DNA of 59,749 bases from Deltaproteobacteria bacterium (GTDB lineage Bacteria > Myxococcota > XYA12-FULL-58-9 > JAFGEK01), in the NCBI GenBank assembly GCA_016931625.1, contig JAFGEK010000026.1, positions 1-59,749 on the forward strand, read 5' to 3'. Positions 32,308 through 40,704 of this stretch are shown in pieces (position 1 is the stretch's first letter; every line of letters begins with the position of its first letter). The translations under genes were made by a program, and so were the position numbers. The notes beneath the pieces are model-generated. The model did not search any database. It was not told where the DNA came from and saw only the letters and a program-made list of their open reading frames with translations.

Positions 32308-32717
32308 GTGCTTTTCATATCCAGAAAAGATTGTAGCATAATTGCTGCAGCAACTTTATCAATAGTTTGTCGACGTTTATTACGACGTACTCCTGCTGAA
32401 ATCATGGTGCGTTGCGCACCAGCGGTAGTTAAACGTTCATCCCAACGTTTAATAGGTACGGATGTATGTTGGGCAAGTGAATTAATAAACTCGTCAACAT
32501 ATGCGGCAGCAAAACTGGCTTCACCGTTGAGTTGTAAAGGATAACCAATAACTATTTGATTTACTTCGTGTTGATTAATTAATTCTATAATTCTTTTTAG
32601 TGTATCTGTTTTGCGTCGATCGATAACTTCAAGCGGCTGTGCGGTAATACCTAAAGGGTCACTTAAAGCGACACCAATACGGACTTTACCAACGTCGATC
32701 CCGAGTACTCGAATCAT
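32304..32717 (-). CDS. ruvX: RuvX/YqgF-family nuclease
   Basis: The 137-residue protein has an RNase H-like fold: RVLGIDVGKVRIGVALSDPL at the N terminus (first catalytic Asp), VNQIVIGYPLQLNGE in the middle, KRWDERLTTAGA and DKVAAAIMLQSFLD at the end with further acidic residues. Family members act as putative Holliday-junction resolvases and in 16S rRNA 5'-end maturation. It overlaps mltG by 4 nt and lies 41 nt downstream of the PhaR-domain gene on the same strand. Confidence 0.95.
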   Translation of the reverse strand: MIRVLGIDVGKVRIGVALSDPLGITAQPLEVIDRRKTDTLKRIIELINQHEVNQIVIGYPLQLNGEASFAAAYVDEFINSLAQHTSVPIKRWDERLTTAGAQRTMISAGVRRNKRRQTIDKVAAAIMLQSFLDMKST

Positions 32718-32758
32718 TTAATAGTTCCGCTAGATAAAGAAGAGAAAAAAAGAAGATC

Positions 32759-33328
32759 TTATTGTTTGTCTGATAGGCGTTCTTCAAGAGCTTCGAGGCG
32801 TTGGCGAATTTCATCCATATCACGACCTAAGTTAGCGTAACGGGAAACAGTACCAACACTGCCTTTAATACGTTCTTCGACGTTTTTCTGTATTTCATCG
32901 AAAGATTTTTTCAATTCGCCGAGCTTGCTTTGAGCGCTGGACTCATTTTCTTGGCGTCTATGAGTAAAACGCTCAATACGGCCCTCGATGTCAGATTTAA
33001 GTTTTTGCGCTGTATCGCGGATTTCTATCGCGGCATTTTGAACGCGTTGCGCGCCATCGCGAGCTATCTCACTAATACTCTCACCGCTATTTTGAATAAG
33101 ATCGCGCAATAAAGTAAGCGGCATAAAGCTTTTTTTCTTTTCAGTTTCGAAAATGATTTGGGCCAGAGTAACACTGGTGAGATCTTCACCAGTTTTGTTA
33201 TCAATTACTTTTACTTCTTCTCCGGCTTTTATCATTTGAGAAATATCTTCGAGCGTTACATAACAACTACGCTCTGTGTCATAAAGCTTGCGGTTTGCGT
33301 AGCGTTTTACAATCTTCTGGGCAGACAT
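32759..33328 (-). CDS. PHA-synthesis-regulator-domain protein
   Basis: The 189-residue protein begins with the PhaR N-terminal DNA-binding domain (KIVKRYANRKLYDTERSCYV, TLEDISQMIKAGEEVKVIDN, SVTLAQIIFETEKKK). It then continues as a long charged coiled coil (IQKNVEERIKGSVG, MDEIRQRLEALEERL) like a granule-associated phasin. In PHA producers PhaR represses granule genes; no PHA synthase is in this window, and in delta-type genomes this domain is also seen without one, so the target is open. It is divergent from rsgA across 93 bp. Confidence 0.85.
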   Translation of the reverse strand: MSAQKIVKRYANRKLYDTERSCYVTLEDISQMIKAGEEVKVIDNKTGEDLTSVTLAQIIFETEKKKSFMPLTLLRDLIQNSGESISEIARDGAQRVQNAAIEIRDTAQKLKSDIEGRIERFTHRRQENESSAQSKLGELKKSFDEIQKNVEERIKGSVGTVSRYANLGRDMDEIRQRLEALEERLSDKQ

Positions 33329-33421
33329 GCTAAAGTGCGTAGCACGGGCCTATGTACGGGTCAAGAAAAGGCGATCATTAAAATGAAAATCGTAAAACAA
33401 TTTAGGAACACCCCCTAACAA

Positions 33422-34471
33422 ATGAGTGGTCAAAATTTAAATATTCTAGAATCGCTTGGGTTTGACCTAGAAATGACGGGATTCATGCAAGATAGGCCAA
33501 ACATCATTATTGGCCGGATTGTGCGTCATGATCGTATCAGCCTGTTAGCCCTAACAGAGTTAGGGGAATTTATTGTTGAAGTACCTGGTAGAATGCGAAG
33601 AAAAAGTACAAATATTGAAACTCCGTGTATTGGTGATTGGGTAACTTTAGCGCCAACCATACAACCTCAGCGTGTCACTTTAGATTCAGTATTACCGCGA
33701 CGCACTAAATTAGTTCGGCAAAGGGCTGGGGAAATAAGTGGTGAACAAATTCTAGCGGCTAATATTGACACATTATTTATAGTTTCTGGGTTGGATAACG
33801 ACTTTAACCCAAGGCGTATTGAACGCTATTTAACGTTAGCGTGGCAAAGTGGCTCACGTCCGGTAATTGTTTTGAATAAAATCGATGTTTGCCCTAATCC
33901 AGCTCAACGCATTAGTGAAACCCTAGCGATAGCTTTAAATGTACCGGCAATAGCAATTAGCGCCAGGACTAAACAAGGCATTGATGGAATACGTCCCTTT
34001 CTTGGTTTTGGTAAAACCGGAGCTTTAATTGGCTCATCTGGTGTAGGAAAATCCAGTATTGTTAATACGTTATTGAATGAACAGCGTTTTGCTATTGGTG
34101 CTGTACGTCTGCAAGATCAACGTGGTCGTCATATCACTGCCCGTCGTGAACTAGTGGTGTTACCAGAAGGTGCCGGTTGCTTGATAGACACCCCTGGTTT
34201 GCGAGAAGTGCAACTCTGCGGTGATGAAAATGGCTTAAATCAAGCTTTTGCCGATATTGCGACATTGGCAAAACAATGTCGTTTTACCAATTGTACCCAT
34301 GGCATAGAACCGCATTGCAAAGTGCGAGAAGCTATTGATAACGGTAAATTATCATTAGCACGTTTTGATAACTATCAAACCTTACAAAACGAATTACAGC
34401 GGTTGCAAACACGTTGGCGTACCAGCAAACAATTATCCAAAGGAGCTAATAAATATAAAAAGCGAAAGTAA
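33422..34471 (+). CDS. rsgA: Ribosome-assembly GTPase RsgA
   Basis: The 349-residue protein has an N-terminal OB domain, a circularly permuted GTPase domain and a zinc-binding C-terminal domain. The GTPase motifs come in the order NKID (G4), IGSSGVGKSSIVNTLL (G1) and DTPGLRE (G3); the zinc site is CRFTNCTHGIEPHCKV. RsgA checks late 30S assembly at the decoding centre. The permuted motif order and zinc knuckle make the assignment firm. The next 165 bp (34472-34637) hold only a small hairpin (gtgtc/gacac near 34480). Confidence 0.96.
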   Translation: MSGQNLNILESLGFDLEMTGFMQDRPNIIIGRIVRHDRISLLALTELGEFIVEVPGRMRRKSTNIETPCIGDWVTLAPTIQPQRVTLDSVLPRRTKLVRQRAGEISGEQILAANIDTLFIVSGLDNDFNPRRIERYLTLAWQSGSRPVIVLNKIDVCPNPAQRISETLAIALNVPAIAISARTKQGIDGIRPFLGFGKTGALIGSSGVGKSSIVNTLLNEQRFAIGAVRLQDQRGRHITARRELVVLPEGAGCLIDTPGLREVQLCGDENGLNQAFADIATLAKQCRFTNCTHGIEPHCKVREAIDNGKLSLARFDNYQTLQNELQRLQTRWRTSKQLSKGANKYKKRK

Positions 34472-34637
34472 CTTTTCGTGTCTCATTTTGACACATTGTT
34501 GGTGTTTCAAATTGCGACATCTTGCAGCGGTAATATTATTTTTAGTTTAATCCAATAGTTTAGTGAAAAAGTCTAACTATATGATATTAAAAATGAAATA
34601 CGGATAAATTGCTACTATTCTATGATGCTCCTTATGG

Positions 34638-34654
34638 TTGGCACGGTAAATGCT
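34638..34654 (+). promoter_or_regulatory. Sigma-54 promoter
   Basis: TTGGCACGGTAAATGCT matches the sigma-54 consensus TGGCAC-N5-TTGC with one mismatch. The essential GG (34640-34641) and GC (34652-34653) are exactly 10 nt apart. It faces right and would start transcription near 34665, ahead of the GGA-rich leader and the Ppx/GppA gene. No enhancer-binding regulator is encoded in this window. Confidence 0.65.
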
Positions 34655-34664
34655 TAAATTATAA

Positions 34665-34880
34665 GTCATGATGATTACTTTACGATGCAACAATAACAAA
34701 AAAATTTTGTGTGTTGCTTCATTTATGTGGGGAGAAAATGTGGGGAGACTAGGGGGATAAAAGCAGCAACACCGTTGGGGAGGGTAAGTATGTTAACGGT
34801 AGCAGATGTTGATTGTAGACTAATAGGGAGAGGATGATAGTTTTTATGAGGGAGTAAAACGTTTATGGGGTGAGGAGCGT
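34665..34880 (+). ncRNA. GGA-rich untranslated leader or small RNA
   Basis: The 264 nt between the predicted sigma-54 start and the Ppx/GppA ATG hold no convincing gene. Eight GGA motifs occur at 34731, 34744, 34755, 34779, 34827, 34832, 34851 and 34874, mostly within GGGGA or AGGGA. An 8-bp stem (34711-34718 with 34765-34772) encloses three of them, and ACCGTT/AACGGT (34771-34776, 34795-34800) encloses another. A competing hairpin pairs 34687-34692 with 34712-34717. Clustered GGA motifs in loops are the hallmark of CsrA-binding RNAs, but no CsrA gene is in the window. An 11-codon frame (from ATG 34725) is not convincing. Confidence 0.4.
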
Positions 34881-34928
34881 TGAAAAAACTGGCGTATGCT
34901 ATATTGATGCATGATATATAGCAAATAC

Positions 34929-35882
34929 ATGAAACGCGTCGCTACGATTGACATAGGTACTAATACGGTGTTGCTGCTTGTTGCCCAGTTACAAGATGAC
35001 AAGTTGGTTACACTTGCAGAACAAGCAGAGATTACTCGATTAGGTAAGGATGTTGATAAAACTGGTCGGCTTAACTCTGAAGCAATAAAGCGAACCGCAG
35101 AGGTGTTGGCTCAATATGTTAAGATCGCCAATTCTTTTAAGGTTGATAAAATATTTACGGTAGCCACCAGTGCAGCTCGTGATGCGCAAAATAGCGAAGA
35201 ATTTTTTGCTCTTATAAAGCAGAGTGCTAGTCTTACTCCTGAAATAATCAGTGGCGATGAAGAGGCTAGATTAGTTTGGGCTATAACCTGGCGTGATTTT
35301 GGTAATACGCAACAATATAATTCAGCAGTAATTAATTCAACATTATCCGTACTTGATGTTGGTGGGGGATCAAGCGAATTTATTTTTGGGTCATCGAATT
35401 TACCAACAGCGAGAACCAGTCTACAAATTGGCTCAGTACGATTGGCTGAGAGAGTATCTTCAAGCGATCCAATGACTTTAGCAGATCTTGAAAGGCTTAA
35501 TAGTATTGCTTTTGAGAATGTTAAAGAATTGGCTAACATGCCTGGGATAATTGATATAGATAAATCTAGATTAATAGCAGTCGCGGGCACAGCTACAACC
35601 TTAGCTGCGGTAGCTTACAAACTTGAACGTTATGATGCTAGCAAGGTTCATGGTTCACGGCTATCGCTACACGCTCTTGAAGAATTACAAAGCTACTTAG
35701 CTTCGCTTACTGTTGAACAGCGAGCATGTTTACCCGGCATGGAACCAAAGCGCGCCGATGTAATAGTTGCTGGTTGTGCAATTATTACGACAGTTATGAA
35801 CATGCTTGGCTATAAAGAATTAGTTATATCTGATCGCGGTGTACGTTGGGGGTTATTATACGATCGCATACAAATGCTGTGA
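34929..35882 (+). CDS. Ppx/GppA-family phosphatase
   Basis: The 317-residue protein shows the ASKHA fold of Ppx/GppA: VATIDIGTNTVLLLVA, FTVATSAARDAQNSEEF, LSVLDVGGGSSEFIFG, IAVAGTATTLAAVAY and a C-terminal SDRGVRWGLLYD. It is the short form without the C-terminal HD domain, and hydrolyses polyphosphate or (p)ppGpp-type substrates. The start at 34929 fits the family N terminus; neither this ATG nor the one at 34911 has a ribosome-binding site. A hairpin (GCTATAT/ATATAGC, 34897-34921) lies just upstream. The gene follows the sigma-54 promoter and leader. Confidence 0.92.
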   Translation: MKRVATIDIGTNTVLLLVAQLQDDKLVTLAEQAEITRLGKDVDKTGRLNSEAIKRTAEVLAQYVKIANSFKVDKIFTVATSAARDAQNSEEFFALIKQSASLTPEIISGDEEARLVWAITWRDFGNTQQYNSAVINSTLSVLDVGGGSSEFIFGSSNLPTARTSLQIGSVRLAERVSSSDPMTLADLERLNSIAFENVKELANMPGIIDIDKSRLIAVAGTATTLAAVAYKLERYDASKVHGSRLSLHALEELQSYLASLTVEQRACLPGMEPKRADVIVAGCAIITTVMNMLGYKELVISDRGVRWGLLYDRIQML

Positions 35883-35900
35883 TTGCTTTATTTATAAAAT

Positions 35901-36944
35901 TTATTTATCTGGTCGCCAACTATGAACGATTTCGATTAGATGACGAGCATTCTCTGGCGGTGTTAAAGGTAGTACACCATGACCAAGGTTAAAAATGAAG
36001 CCCGGATGTCCATGAGCTTGTTGTAAGATAGCATGAGCGCGTCGCTCAATTTCGCTACGACTACAAAATAAAGTTATGGGATCAAGATTACCTTGCAGGG
36101 CAAGTGGCATTGATCGCAACTTTTGTCTGGCGGTAGCAATACTTATTTGCCAATCAATACTGAGTACATCAGCCTTAACTGTTGCAACTTGTTTAAGTTG
36201 AGCACTGATATTTCGGGCAAAATAAATTACTGGTACTCCTGTTAGTTTAATGGCTTTTATAGCGCGTCTTGCTGGCGCCAAGGCGAATTTTTCAAGATCA
36301 TCAAATGCAAGTTCACCAGCGTTTGAATCAAAAAGTTGAATGACATCACATCCAGCTTTTACTTGGGCTTGGGCATGAGCAATAATTGCATCAGTTACTC
36401 TATCAATAATTTTTATCGCAAGCTGCGGCTCATTATAGATAATTTTTTTTGTTTCAAGCCAATTTTTATTAGGGATCCCCTCAATCATATACGCTGCTAA
36501 TGAAAAGGGTGCGCCGCAAAAACCAATAAGTGATATGGATTTATCAAGTTGGGCACGAGTGATATCAATTGCTTCTAAAACATATTCAAGATCTTGCTCT
36601 GGTTTAATAGTTTTAAGTTGCTTTAATTCTTGTTCGTCGCGAACAACTTTTAGAAATTTGGGGCCCGGGTCGAAATGAAGTGGCAGACCCATGGCTTTAC
36701 CGATTACAGTGATATCGCTAAATATTATTGCGGCATCTGCATCTAAATACTCAACGGCGCTAAGCGTAGCTTTTGCAGCTAAGTCGGGTTTAGAACATAA
36801 ATCCCAAAATGAAGCCTGATGTTTTAATTTTTGATAAGCAGGTAAATATCGACCAGCCTGACGCATAAGCCAAACTGGTATTTTTTCAAAGACTTGCCCA
36901 CGACACGCATTATTAAAAAGAGTCTGTATCGTTACAGCAGTCAT
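35901..36944 (-). CDS. hemE: Uroporphyrinogen decarboxylase HemE
   Basis: The 347-residue enzyme removes four carboxyl groups from uroporphyrinogen III to give coproporphyrinogen III in heme synthesis. Signature blocks are VWLMRQAGRYLPAYQ, AAIIFSDITVIGKAMGL, GFCGAPFSLAAYMIEG and GFIFNLGHGVLPLTPPE. Length is normal. The ATG has no ribosome-binding site; instead three perfect TAGTTAA heptamers (plus-strand sense) run into the start codon. It lies 49 nt downstream of sfsA on the same strand. Confidence 0.97.
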   Translation of the reverse strand: MTAVTIQTLFNNACRGQVFEKIPVWLMRQAGRYLPAYQKLKHQASFWDLCSKPDLAAKATLSAVEYLDADAAIIFSDITVIGKAMGLPLHFDPGPKFLKVVRDEQELKQLKTIKPEQDLEYVLEAIDITRAQLDKSISLIGFCGAPFSLAAYMIEGIPNKNWLETKKIIYNEPQLAIKIIDRVTDAIIAHAQAQVKAGCDVIQLFDSNAGELAFDDLEKFALAPARRAIKAIKLTGVPVIYFARNISAQLKQVATVKADVLSIDWQISIATARQKLRSMPLALQGNLDPITLFCSRSEIERRAHAILQQAHGHPGFIFNLGHGVLPLTPPENARHLIEIVHSWRPDK

Positions 36945-36964
36945 AGTTAATAGTTAATAGTTAA
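36944..36964. repeat. Three tandem heptamers abutting the hemE start
   Basis: TAGTTAA is repeated three times without interruption (36944-36950, 36951-36957, 36958-36964), followed by TAATAA. The first base of the repeat block is the complement of the A in the hemE start codon, so in the mRNA the array occupies the place of the ribosome-binding site. Confidence 0.8.
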
Positions 36965-36993
36965 TAAGTAAAAGTATAAATATAGTTAGTAAA

Positions 36994-37695
36994 CTATAAA
37001 TTGATTTCCACTGGTAACTGTTCGTCAAAGTCGATTCCCTTGCGGGTTACATTTGCACGAAAACATAATATCTCAACACCACGTGCAACTGCATCGCGAA
37101 ATGTTTGCCCATAATCAGGATCGATATGATCAGCTAAACGAAATGCTTCTACATCACAACGTTGTGCAACAAAGATTGCCATACCGCGATGGCCTTTGCG
37201 AATAAGATCGGTAAGTTCAGTTAGTCGTTGGCCTTCAATTGGGCTGATAGTATCAGGAAAGTATGCAACTTTGTTTTCAGCTAAAGTAACGTTTTTTACC
37301 TGAATATAACAAGAGCGTAAACTATTACCCTCAAGAGTGATATCAACATGAGTACCGTAAACTATTGCCGTTTCACGACGAAGTACAGCATAACCAGCCA
37401 ACTCTTTAATTTTGCCAGCCATAATAGCTTCAGCAACAACTGCTGTTGGTCGACCAGTATGAATACCTACAGGTGTGCGCCCAGCAAATATTATTTCAAT
37501 TTGATGTTTTAATTTGCGACGACTGTCATTATGCTCAGAGAGTAGGACTTTACTACCAGGATCTGAGCAACCCAACATAGAGCCAGCATGTGCGCAATGG
37601 GCTGATATTTCATCACCACTGGGGAGTTTTACATCAGCGACAAAACGATTACGTCGTAGCAATGTGCCTTCAATTAAAGGCTGCTCGAAACGCAC
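36994..37695 (-). CDS. sfsA: SfsA family protein
   Basis: The 233-residue product matches SfsA: FEQPLIEGTLLRRNRFVADV, CAHAGSMLGCSDPGSKVLLS, VGIHTGRPTAVVAEAI, SCYIQVKNVTL and FPDTISPIEGQRLTELTDL. Family members have an OB-like nucleic-acid-binding domain joined to a nuclease-like domain; the name (sugar fermentation stimulation) reflects an old maltose phenotype. It begins with GTG at 37695, preceded by AAGGTGAT. It precedes hemE on the same strand. Confidence 0.95.
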   Translation of the reverse strand: MRFEQPLIEGTLLRRNRFVADVKLPSGDEISAHCAHAGSMLGCSDPGSKVLLSEHNDSRRKLKHQIEIIFAGRTPVGIHTGRPTAVVAEAIMAGKIKELAGYAVLRRETAIVYGTHVDITLEGNSLRSCYIQVKNVTLAENKVAYFPDTISPIEGQRLTELTDLIRKGHRGMAIFVAQRCDVEAFRLADHIDPDYGQTFRDAVARGVEILCFRANVTRKGIDFDEQLPVEINL

Positions 37696-37785
37696 GGACT
37701 ATCACCTTTTCTCTCCCCCTTTAACGTTGGTTACTATCATAGTTGATTTAAAAAAGCATATAATTTGCAAACTATTTTATAATAT

Positions 37786-39180
37786 TTACTCTAATATTCT
37801 ACCGTGTAATTCTATTGGTATAGGTAGGTTCAATCTATCTAACAATGTTGGTAAAATATCATATAAATTTGCATCATTTGGTGCTGCTCGCGCTCCTTTA
37901 CCATCACGTAAAATACATACTCCTTTAAGAGCATGATTGGCAGCATCGCGACCAGTATCGTTATATAAGGGGTATATGTTATTATAGCCCACACTACCAA
38001 TGGCACGAAAACCTAAATTATCAAAATAAACTATCAAATCCGGCGCGATATTATTGGTTTGTTCATAAATCATTTTGGGTATAAATACTTGGGTATCAAG
38101 TTTTTCACCCCTAGGTCCTGGCAAAGCACATAAAGCGGTACCGACTTCATGTGCTAAGTTTTCAATGTCATAAGGTTGCACAATGCCTTGAGGTTCTCGT
38201 CCAACAACATTGAAATATAATCGACCGACATGACCACCATCGGCCCAGATGCGAGTGCGTGGCCAATCAATACTAAGCTCATCCCAAGTAGTCGGGCTGG
38301 TAGGTTTATGATTAAGATATAAATAATTGTGATCGATAAGCCACTGATTTAAAGCAATACCACCTTTATTAGTTTGGGCGCCGTGGTCAGAGATAATTAG
38401 AACAATGTCACTATCAGCTAGTATAGATAGAAGTCGACCAATTTCGCGATCAAGATGTATGTAGTAATCACGAATAGCACTAGTATATGGATTGTCTTCT
38501 TCATAGCTATAGTGCTGACGCCAAAAAGCATGATGCATACGATCAGGGCCCATTTCAACTAACATCAGCAAAGTCCAATCTGACTCTTGTGCCCAAGCGC
38601 GTGCGAGGCGAAAACGTCTTCGGGTGGCGGCATGAATAGATTCTTTTAAATTTTCAAGATTTAAATGGCGGTGATTGGCAACATCAGCTAGTTCGCCTTC
38701 GGCAATACGTCTAAATTCATTTTCGATGCTAGCTGGGTAAGTTACCGGGCTAGGTGCAGAGGCACTGGGATAGTCACTTACCATCATTCCTAGAATAGGT
38801 TTTGGCGGATAAGTTTGCGGTATTGATATCAAGCGAGAGTGGGCGCCAGCGTCTTTTAAATAGTTCCACAGAGTTGGTACTTGAATATCAATAGAAGAAG
38901 CTAGGCGACGTTTATCGTAGCTATAATCAGCACGATTACGAAAACCATAGCAACCCAATACTCCGGGATCGACCCCAGTTAGCATAGCACTCCAGGCTGG
39001 TATAGTTATTGGCGGATTGATGCTTTCAATGGGGCCAGATAAGCTGCAGGCAATAAGGGCATTTAAGTTTGGTAAAACATCGCGTAGCTCATTAAATACA
39101 AGCTCAGGAGATAAACAGTCTAATCCGAGTACACACAGACGTTGTCTTGGTGGCTTAGCTTTACTATATAATGCAGACAT
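37786..39180 (-). CDS. Alkaline-phosphatase-superfamily phosphodiesterase
   Basis: The 464-residue protein is a type I phosphodiesterase/nucleotide pyrophosphatase-like member of the alkaline phosphatase superfamily: CVLGLDCLSPELVFNELRDV (first metal-binding Asp), NPPITIPAWSAMLTG (nucleophile Thr), MGPDRMHHAFWRQH and IVLIISDHGAQTNKGGIALN (metal-binding Asp/His), and a late histidine (DAANHALKGV). No signal peptide is visible, so it probably acts in the cytoplasm. Similar proteins are often annotated as phosphodiesterases of unknown substrate. Confidence 0.85.
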   Translation of the reverse strand: MSALYSKAKPPRQRLCVLGLDCLSPELVFNELRDVLPNLNALIACSLSGPIESINPPITIPAWSAMLTGVDPGVLGCYGFRNRADYSYDKRRLASSIDIQVPTLWNYLKDAGAHSRLISIPQTYPPKPILGMMVSDYPSASAPSPVTYPASIENEFRRIAEGELADVANHRHLNLENLKESIHAATRRRFRLARAWAQESDWTLLMLVEMGPDRMHHAFWRQHYSYEEDNPYTSAIRDYYIHLDREIGRLLSILADSDIVLIISDHGAQTNKGGIALNQWLIDHNYLYLNHKPTSPTTWDELSIDWPRTRIWADGGHVGRLYFNVVGREPQGIVQPYDIENLAHEVGTALCALPGPRGEKLDTQVFIPKMIYEQTNNIAPDLIVYFDNLGFRAIGSVGYNNIYPLYNDTGRDAANHALKGVCILRDGKGARAAPNDANLYDILPTLLDRLNLPIPIELHGRILE

Positions 39181-39305
39181 TTATTTAAGAATTTGTAATG
39201 GCAAATTGATTTCAATGCTACTTAATCATTCTATAGTAAAATAAAATACTAATCTTTTCGTAACTACTTAGGAGTTTGGGTCCATAACGCGCTATAGTAA
39301 TCTTT

Positions 39306-40208
39306 ATGAAAAAGTGGTGCTGGTTTTGGGTGTCATTTTTTTTTATATCGACTGCTTTTGCAAGCAGCAACGAGATTGATGAGTCTGATAGCTTTCTTGA
39401 TCAACTTACCGGGCAAGGTAATGCGGGCTATACCAAAATCTCAAATAAAAACATTTTGTTACAAAAGCCATCAGCGCCAAGAACCCCAAAAGATTTGCCA
39501 CCTTGCCGAAAACCAATCGTAATAACCAGAACCTTACCTAAAAACGTTGGTGAGACAATTCGCTACACCTTGAATGTAAATGGATTATCAGTCGGAACAA
39601 TTGATTTTCGTATTGAAAAGCGAGGAGCAGCAAATGGCCGGATCATTACCGAATATCGTAGCCTATTTAAAATAACTGAAGTGGTTGCATCTTTATTGCC
39701 CGTAGAGGGACGGGCGGCAGCTTTAGTAGCTGATGAGACTTACTGGCCAATTCAAGCAATGAATAATTACAAAATTAGTCGCAATGAATTTTCTGAAAAG
39801 CAACAATTTAGCGCTGACGGACATAGTGCACGCTCGCATCGCATACGAAATGGCAAGGCTTCAGATGAACAGCAAAGCTTTCCAGGGGCAGTGCAAGACT
39901 TTGTTAGCGGTTTTTATTTTATGCGCAGCTTACCTCAAGAAGCTGATGGTTGTGCGATTTTATACGGTAATCAACGAGCATATACAGCTTGGGTAAAATA
40001 TATCGCCACTGAACAAATTAAGACCCCCGTAGGTATACGACCTAGCTATCGCTATGATGTAAAGTTTGCCTCAAATAAAGCGCAAAGGGCTGCAATGGGT
40101 AGGTTATGGTTAAGTACTGGTGAAGAGCGTCTGCCGTATAAAGCAGAGTTGTTAACCGGCACGCATTTAGTTGGTGATATTTATCTATACGAGACGGGCA
40201 AACCTTAA
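39306..40208 (+). CDS. DUF3108 periplasmic protein
   Basis: The 300-residue product has a signal peptide (MKKWCWFWVSFFFISTAFAS), about 80 residues of variable linker, then a DUF3108 domain: GETIRYTLNVNGLSVGTIDF, VASLLPVEGRAAALV, FPGAVQDFVSGFYFMRSLP and RLWLSTGEERLPYKAEL. DUF3108 proteins are exported and likely beta-rich; their role is unknown, with envelope lipid handling often suggested. It stands alone and its stop overlaps the end of the convergent orphan antitoxin gene. Confidence 0.88.
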   Translation: MKKWCWFWVSFFFISTAFASSNEIDESDSFLDQLTGQGNAGYTKISNKNILLQKPSAPRTPKDLPPCRKPIVITRTLPKNVGETIRYTLNVNGLSVGTIDFRIEKRGAANGRIITEYRSLFKITEVVASLLPVEGRAAALVADETYWPIQAMNNYKISRNEFSEKQQFSADGHSARSHRIRNGKASDEQQSFPGAVQDFVSGFYFMRSLPQEADGCAILYGNQRAYTAWVKYIATEQIKTPVGIRPSYRYDVKFASNKAQRAAMGRLWLSTGEERLPYKAELLTGTHLVGDIYLYETGKP

Positions 40209-40456
40209 GTGTTATGCGGTAAGTAAGAGCTATCTTCATCACGAAGTTGATTAATATGGTCCATGGTTACTAATTTGGCATCGGCTTTAATAGGGAAAAT
40301 AGGCACACCATTTCGTATATTTTCAAGATTATCAGTGGGTAGTAGGCACTGCCTTAAAAGTTCAGACACTACTGTGCCGGTAGATTTATGCTTCAGCTGT
40401 GCAATATGTTTAGCGACCGTTAAAACATCATCATCGATATCTAAAGTAGTTCTCAT
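40205..40456 (-). CDS. Orphan VapB-like RHH antitoxin
   Basis: The 83-residue protein begins with a ribbon-helix-helix of the VapB/DUF2191 type (MRTTLDIDDDVLTVAKHIAQ, LKHKSTGTVVSELLRQCL) and ends with a toxin-binding tail (KLVTMDHINQLRDEDSS). VapB genes of this kind normally precede vapC, but downstream on this strand lies the convergent DUF3108 gene and no PIN protein. It overlaps that gene by 4 nt. Upstream there is a TTGACA (minus strand, about 40490) and a palindrome ACATCAAATGT. It may be a toxin-less remnant or act in trans. Confidence 0.75.
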   Translation of the reverse strand: MRTTLDIDDDVLTVAKHIAQLKHKSTGTVVSELLRQCLLPTDNLENIRNGVPIFPIKADAKLVTMDHINQLRDEDSSYLPHNT

Positions 40457-40503
40457 ATTAATAGCATCACGAATCAAACATCAAATGTCAACATGCAGAG
40501 AGC

Positions 40504-40695
40504 TTATTTAGGGACACGCCTAGATTCCCGCTTTTTTTTGCAAATATGCGGAGTTTTATCAGGATTTAGCTGATAACGAACCCCATTTTTATCTGTGTGT
40601 ACAAATACCGGGGCACGACATTGTGCGCATGGTACAGGGCAATTGGAGCCGCCAGACTTAGTCGGTAACGGTTTATTTAAAAGAGTAGATTTCAA
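40504..40695 (-). CDS. Small zinc-ribbon-like protein
   Basis: The 63-residue frame encodes CPVPCAQCRAPVFVHTDKNG and a second part ending HICKKK, so CxxC-type pairs could bind one zinc ion. Both ends are basic. It lies 9 nt downstream of the calpain-like gene on the same strand and could be its co-transcribed partner. No family is recognised; the cysteine pattern and tight spacing support a real gene. Confidence 0.5.
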   Translation of the reverse strand: MKSTLLNKPLPTKSGGSNCPVPCAQCRAPVFVHTDKNGVRYQLNPDKTPHICKKKRESRRVPK

Positions 40696-40704
40696 GGAAA
40701 AATT

